Below, piece by piece: positions 24,086 through 34,934 of a stretch of DNA of 64,000 bases. Source of the DNA: Cristatella mucedo (Eukaryota; Bryozoa; Phylactolaemata; Cristatellidae); assembly GCA_009760855.2 (NCBI GenBank), contig WPIO01000109.1, positions 529,001-593,000 of the forward strand, read 5' to 3'. The position numbers and the translations under genes are program-made. The notes below the pieces were generated by a model. The model was given only the letters and a program-made list of their open reading frames with translations. It was not told the origin of the DNA and ran no database searches. The stretch's first letter is position 1. Every line of letters begins with the position of its first letter.

Positions 24086-24146
24086 TATATTAACAGCAAC
24101 GCAGTCGTAGATTAGTGCAGTTCTGGCTTGATATCCCAGCAAAAGG
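24086..24146 (+). promoter_or_regulatory. Candidate TATA box and 5' noncoding exon
   Basis: TATATTAA (24086-24093) lies about 60 bp upstream of a strong donor, GTGAGT at 24147. The last base before ATG exon 1 may be an acceptor (GATATAATTTTAG just before AAAAATG). This would make a short noncoding first exon and a roughly 560-bp 5' UTR intron. TATATTAA recurs at 13635, 34307, 44512 and 54892, with donors at 13695, 34367, 44572 and 54952. This is inferred from motifs only; the near-identity of the units means its conservation proves nothing. Confidence 0.25.
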
Positions 24147-24714
24147 GTGAGTAGCTCTAAAGGAGAACGTCCTCGTCTAGAGGAAAAGTATCACAGTTGG
24201 GTGTTGTTCGGCCTGTCAAACGGTGTGTGTGCGTGGTCTATTAGCTGGCTACTAAGTCGTGCTCCAAAACGAGACGTGTCTTTAAAGTTTAGGGACTGGC
24301 TCTTAATTTAAATTATTTAGTGTCATTCCTTCCGGAAAATCCTTTGCCTGTGCATGCTTACGAATGAAATTTGCACAAAATTGAATGTGCTCCATTCAGG
24401 TATCAGGTATTCTTCAGGTGTGCTGATTATTATAGCTGAAATCGGCCGTTCTCAGCAATGGTGCTTAGAGGTAACTTCATAAGCTATTGCAATCGCGACG
24501 ACTTCGAAACACTAGTAAGATGCTAATTGCAATTTCTCAATCGCAGTCGTCTCCCCCAAACTTGTAAATTACCGGTTTCCTTGCCATTTAAACAATTAAA
24601 CTTTACAACCGAAATTGCGAATGTCAACTAGCCTACGCGATTGTATGAAACACTTTGGGTGGCTGCTTTCTTGACAAGGAGGATATCTAAGTCCTGTGAT
24701 ATAATTTTAGAAAA

Positions 24715-27054
24715 ATGAAGACTACAGCTTTCGCCATTGTCGCCGTACTGATGATCAGTCTGGTGTCGTCTGCAGTAAGTTGATATGAGCCATGTCAAAT
24801 TAAATTATATCGACTATGGACAGTAAGATATGCTGACCGAGGCTCTCAGGTTAGCTTCTTACTTAGCGATCCCTGTTATGATCTAGCTGATTGCTACTCT
24901 TGCTTCTTTGTCAATAACATAGACAAGATCAGGAAGCCCATGTCTAAATTGCCAGCCGCCCACATGGAATTCCGGCCCTCAATTCTTTACGGAACCTCAA
25001 TGTCTACTTTCAAAGGAAGTCACTAGTGACCTAATTCTAAAGTTCATATGCCAATCAAACAAGACAACTGCTTCTCTGAACCCTATTCCCACTGTCCTGC
25101 TTCCGCGGTGCATAGATCTGCTGCTGTCATGCATAAATAATATCATTAATATCTCATTATCCTGAGGTCATGTCCGAGCAAATTTCAAAAAGGCTGTAGT
25201 TAAGCCACTACTCAAGAATGCGACACTAGACCAAGAGAACAAGAGCACCTTCAGCAGAGTCCCCATTCTACCGTCCTTATCAAAGATACTGGAACTAGTC
25301 GTGGCAAACCAACTGAAGTCGTATATTGAAACTACATTTTAAGTTCAAGTCTGGTTTTAGAGCTAATCACTCCACAGAATCAGATCAGCATTCATTGAGC
25401 TGTATACTGACCTACTCATAAATAGAGACTTAGGTAGAGTGTCTTTGCTTGCTTCACTCGATGTTTTTGCAGCTTTCGATAATCACATCTCCCATAGGCA
25501 TAACAGGCACTGCCTTGCAACGGTGATGGCTCGGGTCCTAGCTACATGTAAGACTCTAGAGTACTGCTGTGAACGGACAAAGATCGGGCGAGGAACCTCT
25601 AAAGGTTGAGCAACGTTAGGAATCTTTGCTTGGTCTCATTTATTTCATGACTAATACTCTCCTTCTTGGCGATTCGACTGCCAAGCACAATCTAGGCTTT
25701 CACTTCTGTGCAGGTGACATTCAGTTGGGAAGGATAACGCTCAAAATCAGTTCTGCCAGCATATTTCCCATTGAATCTATACAAAACAGAACCGTCATGC
25801 TCCAAAGTGACCTTTTTTTAAGCAACCACATCAGCTCCACAGTCAAGCATGCCTACTTTCAGATGCATAAGATTACTAAAATAATTCTGGCTTGTTCAGA
25901 TAGGGATTCCACATCTAAGAAGGTCCATGCATTTCTGACGTTCCGTCTTGACTTGTGTACCTCACTGCTTGCTGGTCTACTTGTTTGTGCAATCAGGCGC
26001 TTACAGCTTGTGCAAAACTCTGCAGCTACGCTTGTCTGTCGTGAGCATCGTCGTTGCCCGACCACACCTCTTCTCGCCAACCTGCACTGGCTCCCAGTCC
26101 AGCAAAGCATCGATTTCAAGGTTTTGTCGCTCACTTTTAGATCCGTTGATTTTTCGGCTTCAGCAAACCTATCAGGTCTACGGCCCCACTAGGCAAAGCC
26201 TCTCTCCACACGCCATTGGGATTCTAACTATTTCACTATACCTCTTAGAAATATAAAATCCTTTGGAGACCATGCCTTTAGTTTGTACGCTCCAAGAGCA
26301 CGGAACTCGCTGCCGACTTGCATCACCACATCTCGTAACTTTTATTACACATTTAAAAAGAAACTAAAATTGCATTTAGTTTGGACAGCATTTAGTGGGT
26401 CCGAGCGATTCGTCCTGTACGTGCTCGTGTTCACTTACACTGGGCATGCTGCCACTAACCGTACTAGCATGCGAAGCCTGTGCATTTCACCCCTAACCAT
26501 GCTATTCCTATCTTTGATTCAAGTACGATTACCAACTATTTTATCGTGCTTTCCTTAAGAAAAATGAAAATTGCCTAGGGAGAGATTCAGTTAGCTGAGG
26601 GTGCTATATTAAGTGTATTATCATTTTCACTATTGACTATCTTGTGGCGAGCTACGGTAAAGCTGAAAACAAATTTTTTTTTTTCTTAGGACCCGAAACA
26701 TGTTGTTTCATTTTCCATGCAATGTATATTGATTGATCATACCAAACAGTGATTGACTTTCGCAAATTATCTAAATTTCAGAGTTTGCAGGAAACTGCCG
26801 ACCTAAGCCCTGAGCTGGAAGAGGAAATGAAAGAGTTTTTCACTGGTAATCACATCGGACGCAATACTGGTTAAACGAGAGAAGTTGTTCAATGATTTTA
26901 TTTAGTGATTTTTACAGCTGGATATATTACTTAATAAAGTTCCAATTCTCCTCACGTTTCAGAATACGAAGAAAACAAGAGAATCTGGGGATTTCTATTG
27001 AGGGCCGCTACCAAAGTGGTTCCAAAGCTTATCAAAGCAGTGATAAATCATTAG
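24715..27054 (+). CDS. Secreted cationic amphipathic peptide precursor, copy 2
   Basis: Coding exons 24715-24774, 26782-26845 and 26963-27054; introns of 2007 and 117 nt with GT-AG borders (phase 0, then phase 1). The predicted product is 71 residues. Residues 1-20 are a signal peptide (Lys2, a hydrophobic core around AIVAVLMISL, then VSSA at the cleavage site, exactly at the exon 1 border). Residues 21-46 are an acidic propeptide (nine Glu and one Asp). Lys47-Arg48 is a dibasic processing site, also an E-x-K-R quadruplet like those used in spider peptide precursors. Residues 49-71 are the mature segment: it starts Ile-Trp-Gly, has basic residues at mature positions 7, 11, 15 and 18, proline at 14 and no cysteine. 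AATAAA lies at 27122. A secreted membrane-active peptide (defence or venom) is inferred from this architecture; I recognise no specific family. Start choice: the only ATG with a signal peptide, spliced in frame. Confidence 0.8.
24862..26627 (+). mobile_element. Dead LINE-1 ORF2 fragment in intron 1 (unit 2)
   Basis: Same fragment as in unit 1, with one longer open part (about 188 codons, 25626-26192) spanning the palm to the LHWLPVQQ block, because a T-run length differs. It still has CAGD in place of YADD. Confidence 0.85.
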
Positions 27055-27454
27055 TAGTAGGTGACAATACCTGAAATTCAGCTATACAGCAAAATGTACT
27101 AGTTTCAGATCTATTAATTGCAATAAATTATCGTCAAATTACACATTCATATTGCATTTCGGCCGTGTAGAGCTACAATGCTCGATAAAATGAGGTAATT
27201 GAGGAAAACTAAAAATAGAGAATAACTTGAACTAGCTGGCTGGTTATAAAAATATGCTCGTCTGCAATACATTCAGCACAGAAACACACCTTTGATACTT
27301 CTTGATGCCAGAGGGCAGAAATCGCTTCCAGCTGATTGCAGTATTCAGTACGATAACAGCAAACTGTACCGAGCATGGTGACCTGTGAACGACTCCTAGT
27401 CAGATAATATTGTAGAGGCTCGTTGGCCATAGCCGCACGGCTAGGATGCAGAGG

Positions 27455-27456
<2 letters not shown>

Positions 27457-27534
<78 letters not shown>

Positions 27535-27546
27535 GAGAGTGAGAGG
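27457..27546. repeat. GA microsatellite (unit 2)
   Basis: About 90 bp, the shortest of the five. It follows directly after the 140-bp deletion (GGATGCAGAGGGGGAGAG). Confidence 0.95.
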
Positions 27547-27555
27547 TGATAGCGT

Positions 27556-28056
27556 GCCTACTTTTAGGTCTCTTCATTCTATGGCTCCAGCCTATCTTTC
27601 AGATATACTACCCCATCAGGCAAAGCATCGTACCACTCGCTTTTCGGAATCCAACAGTCTAGAAATACCTCGTACAAACCTTAAATCCTTTGGAGACCGT
27701 GCATTTAGCTCGTATGCTCCCACAGCCTGGAACTCCCTCCCGACCTGCATCAGAACATCCCCTGACCTGACCACATTTAAAAGAAACTTAAAAACATACC
27801 TATTTAGGACAGCATTTAGTGGGTCCTTGTGATTCGTCCTCGATGTGCTTATGCGTGCTGACACTGTTCATGCTGCCACTAACCACATTTGCATGCTGAC
27901 CCAGTGCATGTAACCCCTAACCATGTTGTTTTTCAAGCATGATTTTACTTACTATTCTATTGCGTATCACTTTGCAGCAAATGTAAAGCGCCTAGAAAGA
28001 GATTAAGTTCTCTGAGGGCGCTTTATCAAGTGCAATATTATTATTATTATTATTAC
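27556..28056 (+). mobile_element. LINE-1 5'-truncated 3' end (unit 2)
   Basis: ORF2 C-terminal frame through 27832, then 3' UTR, hairpin tail and ATT run, as in unit 1. Confidence 0.9.
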
Positions 28057-28109
28057 AGGCCGACTCACAAGTTAAAAGTGATTCGCTGCAGGGCTAGAGG
28101 GTCATTCGT

Positions 28110-28280
28110 GATGGCACACTAGTTGAGGTGGCTGCATTTCGTGACTTCGGTCCCGATTTCGCAGTTACGAATTACGGGTTAGACAATCCCTTATTGCAGC
28201 TGCAAGTGGTGGTCAAAGCCTGACGTGATAGCCTAAAGGTTCTTCTGTCGCTATACAAACAAGGCTGTTAAATCGGCTAA
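28110..28280 (+). repeat. SINE-A, diverged (unit 2)
   Basis: Same insertion as 17901-18071. Confidence 0.75.
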
Positions 28281-29162
28281 TAATACGACCGCAGCTTACC
28301 CGTTGCATTTAAACTGAGCTTAGTTAGCTCATAACGCCCGGATGCAGTGCCTAACGGGCTGGTATGCAAAGCGCTCCAGTTGGCCGGGCGGAGTGGTGTG
28401 AGTACGGCTGGGATTGACCTACATTATGGGCCTGGTCATGCCCAACTTCTCACTATCCTGGACATAGATAAAAGGAGGCACTATTTTCAGACCCACTTCT
28501 AGTCAACCTTTGGCACCGCTGACCCGTCTGCACTCAAGACAGGCCATTTCTAGTTTCCAAATGATTTCAGTGACATCCAGTTCAGCATTACCTGAGAAAT
28601 TTGGAGCACCGTGAATGCCATTGACTCTTTAAATTTCTTTTAACAAAGAGCATACTATTGGACTAATTAGACAGAAAAAACGCAGGGAGGAGTAGCTAAA
28701 CCTAGTAGAATATAGACACCTTATCTGGTGATGAGTGAATTCATTCCATTCATTCTGGATAGCTATTTTAGGGGCGATGATTACATAGCAACCCTGCTCA
28801 CAAATTTTATTACGTTTATTCTGTGGTAATTATTCATTTAAATGGGTATATGAAAGTTAACTTTTTCATCGAAACAACTTCGAGATCGTATAAAACGTGG
28901 ACCTCATAGCGTTGACATCAAGATTCTGGCCGACCAAGATTTTAAGGTTTGCACGTTAATAGTCTCTTCTATGAATTACATAAACATCCACTTGAAAAGG
29001 CTTAAGATTACAGTTTCGAGAAAGACCCTAATAAACAAGTTTATTTATTGCTTCTATCACTACTTATTTTCTTCTAAATCATCTTTAAGTGAGGCTGCAC
29101 TATCATAAATATCCCCCCCCTCTCGAAAAATAAAAATTAGTGTTATAGATATAGAACTAAAT

Positions 29163-29300
29163 CCGGCCTGGTTTGATGAAGCGGTTAAGGTGCTCCCGAC
29201 TGAGGCCTGGCTGAGGTCGTGGGCTCAAGCCCCGAGGCATAGGTGAAGCGCCTGAACAGAGATTAAGTTCTCCTGGGGTGCTATACAAACGAATTATATT
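29163..29300 (+). repeat. Chimeric SINE (unit 2)
   Basis: Same insertion as 18949-19084; tRNA-like head and LINE-like tail both present. Confidence 0.75.
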
Positions 29301-30803
29301 AACTTATACATAAGAATCTTGAAAAGTATTTCCCTCCTTTCAAATATCGCTTTTCTGACAAGGATGGCACTTCACTTGAAGAAAACACAAGCTTCATGCA
29401 GATAATCTTGATAAAGTAGATTTATCAGCATTTGAGTAGAAGCGTTATTGGCTTAACTGCGGAAGGCACTCGTATGCCTATGGGCACTAGTACAATTCAT
29501 ATAATCAAGCAAAGACAGAAGCTAAATCATTTTTGTGTTTTTGAAATGACATCAGCGAAAGCAGGAAATGATATAAAATCTTCACGTATGTACTAATACA
29601 TTACACATGAAAAACCTGTCAAAATGGTTGTATGTTTAAATTTGATGGAAAGGGATTCGGATATCAGAGGGTGCTATATAAACGCATTACTTTTATTGAT
29701 TACTTCATTAGTTGGGACGGAAGTTGGTGAAACGTTCACGAACTGATTTAATGCTATAATGTTCAATTGCTCGCAATACAGTTTTGATTGTTTTACATAT
29801 ATGGAAAAGAAAATGTCAAGCAAGTACCTTTCCACGCGTCTTTCTCAGAAGTCTCATTGCTTAAGCGAGGAGCGATTTTAAAAGTATCTAGATTAACAAA
29901 GAATTAAAATATAATTTATTTGTATAGCCCCATAAGAGAGTCAATTCTTGATCAATGCACTATTCATGTACGACAGCGCTTAAGCCCATTACACCAGTCA
30001 CCATTAAATTGAAATTGGTTCCGATACTGCATTAATCAACCTCAGCTTGTTTAGTGCATCAAAACTTGAAAAGAGCCTCGGCGCAGTTGCTCACGTGCAT
30101 TGTAGGAGTTAAAGAAACAAATTAACTTTGGGTATCCTATTTTTCAGCATGTGTGTCAGTAATATGAATTACCTTTAAAATGTGCTTTAAAAAAACAAAG
30201 TTCTTCACAACTCTCAGTCCTGACGTTATACGCTGACTGCACTATACCATATATTTGCATGAATCTTTTGAGATGAAAACCAAACATTTCGTATCGGGGA
30301 ACCACTATTGGCTGGAAAAACCGAAGGAAAACCATTGACACTTGGTTCAAGGTGCACCTCGTCTATATTGATATTTTATTATTAATCAAGACGTTAGACA
30401 GCAAAGATGCTTTGGAACGAGTAAAGAGTGCTCGTATTAGTCTTGACGTCACACCTAGCTTTGCTTTTTTAATTTTGAATATATTTAGATACAAAATTAA
30501 TTGGGCCACAAACAAAAATTGTATTTCAGGAATTAGTTATCGCTTAAATTCTATCGCCGAATCCAATGAACTCAATGAATCCGATTATCACTATCTATGC
30601 CACATGCATAAGGTATTCATTGCAAGTAAAGACTACATTATGAATTTAGGTACAGGAACAACGAAAGAGCCTAATGAAGAATGATGATTTCAGAACTTAT
30701 CATGCACTAAAGCAATGATGAATTTAGTCTAAGATTACTTTAATCGGATTCCGGGGTATTTAAAAGCAGGTGATTGCAACCGGCTGTAATAGCTTCTTGG
30801 CCC

Positions 30804-30959
30804 CTCGGTCTCAGCTCATAAGGGAACGTGCTTGCTGTTCCTGACCCGGGTCGTGGGTTCGTCCTGCAGTAGGCGATCCTTTATAGTCCACTGCAAGCAG
30901 TGGTGGTAGTCATTAAGGCTATTCTGCCGTTATATAGCCGATGCTTTTAAACTAGCTAA
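30804..30959 (+). repeat. SINE-C (unit 2)
   Basis: Same insertion as 20594-20750. Confidence 0.65.
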
Positions 30960-31883
30960 ACTATATTGTTCTTTGTTTTGTCAGTTTCAAAATAAACAAT
31001 TACCACTATGTAAAGTAAGAATGTGCATATCTTGAATACAAAAGATGTACTTGTCCGACAAGCTTGAAACGTGCCATGCTTTAATGCAAAGCATTTATTT
31101 GATTTTTAACACAGTCCTAGTGCTCCGTTACTCATTTTGCAAGTACCATGTTTAATTGTATTCATATATTTGCCGATCAAACTTAAATTCAAGCCGTATT
31201 GCTTTCGCCGGTCATCATTTAATGCCAAGGATTTTCGGATCTCGTTTCTGACTATTATACTGGCGTAAATAATGCAAATCATTCGCAATCACTTTTTTTT
31301 TATCGACATCACGGGTTACTATCATGCAACAAATATGCCAGGCTGTCAACATGAAAGCGAAACAATAGTCCTAATATATTTTGTTTAGGAATCCACAGCC
31401 TCGATCAGTTCGTTAGAGTCGAAATACTTTCGTCTAATTCCTGATAAATCTGAGCTATCATTGTGGATGTTTCTATTAAGAACACAACTCTGAGAAATCG
31501 TGTTCCTCCATGCTGCTAGCGATTGAAATGCTTCGATACCGAAATTCCGCATGTCTACAAATAACCATCATGTTGTTCGCCAGCAGTCAGTCTATATAGC
31601 TTTTATTGATTTGTCTCCGAAATCGAGATTTCTAAGTGACTTATTCCTAGCCAGTATGCAGGCATAAATAAGCAAATATCTCGCCTAATCATTAAACTCT
31701 ATCACCACCAGATTAATTAGCTTGTAAGGATTATGGAATGCTATTAATGATAAAGCTTAATGAAATAATCAATACATTTTTTCTTCGGACGCTTACAGCC
31801 TAGATTTGTTTGTTAGAGTTAAAGCTAAATATAGGTAATATGTATAGTGTCCTAGCACCCAGGAGAAAATCATCTCTACTCAT

Positions 31884-31965
31884 GTGCTTCACATATGCCA
31901 CAGGGCTCGAGCCCACGACCTCGGCAAAGCTTTGTCGGGGCGAGCACCTTAAGCACTGTGCCAAA
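31884..31965 (-). repeat. Inverted chimeric-type SINE head (unit 2)
   Basis: Same insertion as 21675-21755. Confidence 0.6.
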
Positions 31966-32096
31966 GAGTTGAAACATATTCATCCGATTGTGGAGAACTT
32001 AATCAACGACTGTCTTTCCTATGAAGATCGACGCTCAGAGAACTGTCTGTGCTGGCTGCGGCTCGCGATTAAAATATTCCTGGAAGGACTTCACGC

Positions 32097-32098
<2 letters not shown>

Positions 32099-32166
<68 letters not shown>

Positions 32167-32178
32167 ATATATATATAA
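32099..32178. repeat. TA microsatellite (unit 2)
   Basis: Nearly pure (TA)n, then (GT)4 and (TA)n. Confidence 0.95.
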
Positions 32179-32713
32179 TTATCTGATCTCTCGCCCATCT
32201 TCGGAATAGCTAAGATATTTTTGAAAAAAGTATCCGCTTATTTTTTACCGTAGTGAATAAGAAATTAAATGGCTGTGGACATCTAAACGCTTACTGCTTC
32301 TACCTGAGTTCCAATGCGATGGTTTGGTTAGGGCCACCCTCAGCTTTTGAGTTCACTAAGGTTATGAGTCTGCCTGTTAGGTGCGATCGTGTTCGCCTAT
32401 TATTATGGCGTAATTTTCGTGAAAATGCATTCCTAGATGTGTTTGCTGTTGCTTCGGGAACTAAATAGAGAAATCAAAAAAAGATAGCCGACCTGCAGTA
32501 GCCACTGCAGTCTAGCGTAGCTAGGCCGGAACCACCTCCACCATGCTAGTCCCAGCATGTTTTCCTGCTGCCCTGTGTGATTTCCCGAAAGCACTGCAAT
32601 TCATCACTCTCACTTGGTGTTTATCAGGCAAGCTCTGTGGCCCCAATGGCATATCTTGACACTTGTCTTTGTAATTCTGCAATGAACCAGCTTCTCCTTC
32701 TTTCATATCCATC

Positions 32714-33078
32714 GATCAATCATAGCTGGTGGTGGAATCATCACTATTGAATGTCAATCCTTCAATGTCAAGCCGTTTTCAGAACCCTCGATAGCACTCA
32801 TTAATATCTCTGCTTTTTTACTTCATTCAACAGCAAGCTGCCACTGGTGTCAGTGGTATATAGCTATGCAGTTACAAAGTTCTTCTGTTTCTCCGACTTC
32901 ATTTCAGTTTTGTTACTGTCAAAATCAGTTTCTTCACTATGTGTGATTTCAACGTTTATTTTGATAACTTATCTGATGACATGAGTGTTAAATTTCGTGC
33001 ACTTGCTGGCTAATTTTTTCCTGGAGCTTATTGTGCATGACCAAATTTTAATCGTGGGTCTCACAGTTGAAAACCTTT
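32714..33078 (+). mobile_element. LINE endonuclease fragment at junction (unit 2)
   Basis: Same CDFN-containing fragment as 22495-22860, ending at the unit 2/3 junction. Confidence 0.7.
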
Positions 33079-33892
33079 CTCCGAAAACGTTCTGCTTTTT
33101 CCCGAATTCTTTGCCGACCGAACTGTGAATCGTTATTTCATTCAACTAGTCGGAGTCGTTCTCGCTCTCTTTAGTTTCACATCGCATGCCTTCTTGAACT
33201 ATTTGAAGCGAGATGATTGCTTATATTTGCGTCATGTTTTCTTGTTACTACGCAGTAAGTCTAAAATCTCTTGGTTATACATATCTTAAATTAAAGATTT
33301 TTAAGAGCACGAGCTGTATATTTGTTCCTTTGCGGCACAGATATACGAGACTCAGCATCATCATTTAGAACGTATTGATCTCACGAAGAATAAATAGTAT
33401 CAGTCAGATTAATTCCATGAAATCGCTAGTTTCAATCAAGATACTTGCCATTGTTCGTATTTCAACACCACTGCGTTTGCTGCTTTTATCATATTGTTTT
33501 CCATTATTTGTAAAATTTTCTTGCAGCAGTTTTCATTTTGATAATAACCTGGCGCTTATATTTTTATTTAAGGTCGCACAAAACATAATTGTAAGTTTCC
33601 TACATACAGTGGGTCAAATTGAGTAATTACAAAATTCAGTCACGGGTAATAATCGTCTCGTATGCTAGAATTATATTCCATAAGTAGCTAATGCGAGTTT
33701 TGGCTTTAGTTTGTAAAAATTGAATTCGATACCAATCGGAAAGCATGTTTAACAACGCGTATATGAGTCTATTTATGGAGAGAATGGGGAATCTTCTCAC
33801 CACGAAACCCTAAGTATTCGATGGGAACGATAGTATGCAAAGTGCAGCGTCTTAATAAGCTTGCGCTAGTAAATAATGAAAGCAATGTATTT

Positions 33893-34001
33893 GATTTCCA
33901 TAGCACCACAACTACTGAGTCTTCATCCAGGCACCCCCACATATACAGCAGCGTTCGAGCCCATCACTTGAATCATATAGGTGGGACCTTGACCACGTTG
34001 T
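33893..34001 (-). repeat. tRNA-like SINE, inverted (unit 3)
   Basis: Equivalent of 13224-13335; one extra C in the AGGCACCCCCAC stretch. Confidence 0.5.
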
Positions 34002-34934
34002 TTAAAGCTGCCCACTCTGATCCCTTCACCAAAGCAGTCTGTAGCTCTTTGTGCTAAAAATAATTTGTCCGAAGTTCTAAGCTTTTATGATTTCAGAGCC
34101 ACTGTTACCAAGAAAATCCACAGTTAAAAGTACGCACAGGGGAATCGAGCAGACATTGACGTACATCTGCTGGCGCCTGGCCATCTGATACAGATAGTAG
34201 GCAAAGCTTTCTTTTTTTCTCGTAACACCGTGGCTTTCGCGGAACTCAGCTAAGCAGTCAGCTAGTCGAAAGACGTAATACAAGTTACTACCCGTATAGC
34301 CAGTAGTATATTAACAGCAACGCAGTCGTAGATTAGTGCAGTTCTGGCTTGATATCCCAGCAAAGGGTGAGTAGCTCTAAAGGAGAACGTCCTCGTCTAG
34401 AGGAAAAGTATCACAGTTGGGTGTTGTTCGGCCTGTCAAACGGTGTGTGTGCCTGGTCTATTAGCTGGCTACTAAGTCGTGCTCCAAAACGAGACGTGTC
34501 TTTAAAGTTTAGGGACTGGCTCTTAATTTAAATTATTTAGTGTCATTCCTTCCGGAAAATCCTTTGCCTGTGCATGCTTACGAATGAAATTTGCACAAAA
34601 TTGAATGTGCTCCATTCAGGTATCAGGTATTCTTCAGGTGTGCTGATTATTATAGCTGAAATCGGCCGTTCTCAGCAATGGTGCTTAGAGGTAACTTCAT
34701 AAGCTATTGCAATCGCGACGACTTCGAAACACTAGTAAGATGCTGATTGCAATTTCTCAATCGCAGTCGTCTCCCCCAAACTTGTAAATTACCGGTTTCC
34801 TTGCCATTTAAACAATTAAACTTTACAACCGAAATTGCGAATGTCAACTAGCCTACGCGATTGTATGAAACACTTTGGGTGGCTGCTTTCTTGACAAGGA
34901 GGATATCTAAGTCCTGTGATATAATTTTAGAAAA

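Larger units (their letters stand above)
22863..33083 (+). repeat. Tandem unit 2 (about 10.22 kb)
   Basis: Same order as unit 1. Lacks about 140 bp just before the GA tract (present at 17052-17190 in unit 1) and the 70-bp segment of unit 1. No additional gene is seen in the gaps. Confidence 0.95.

Noticed and set aside
26892-27074. 60-codon frame ending in GDNT, present in units 2, 3 and 5
   Set aside because: Starts inside intron 2 and reads exon 3 in the second frame; the spliced gene uses the other frame.
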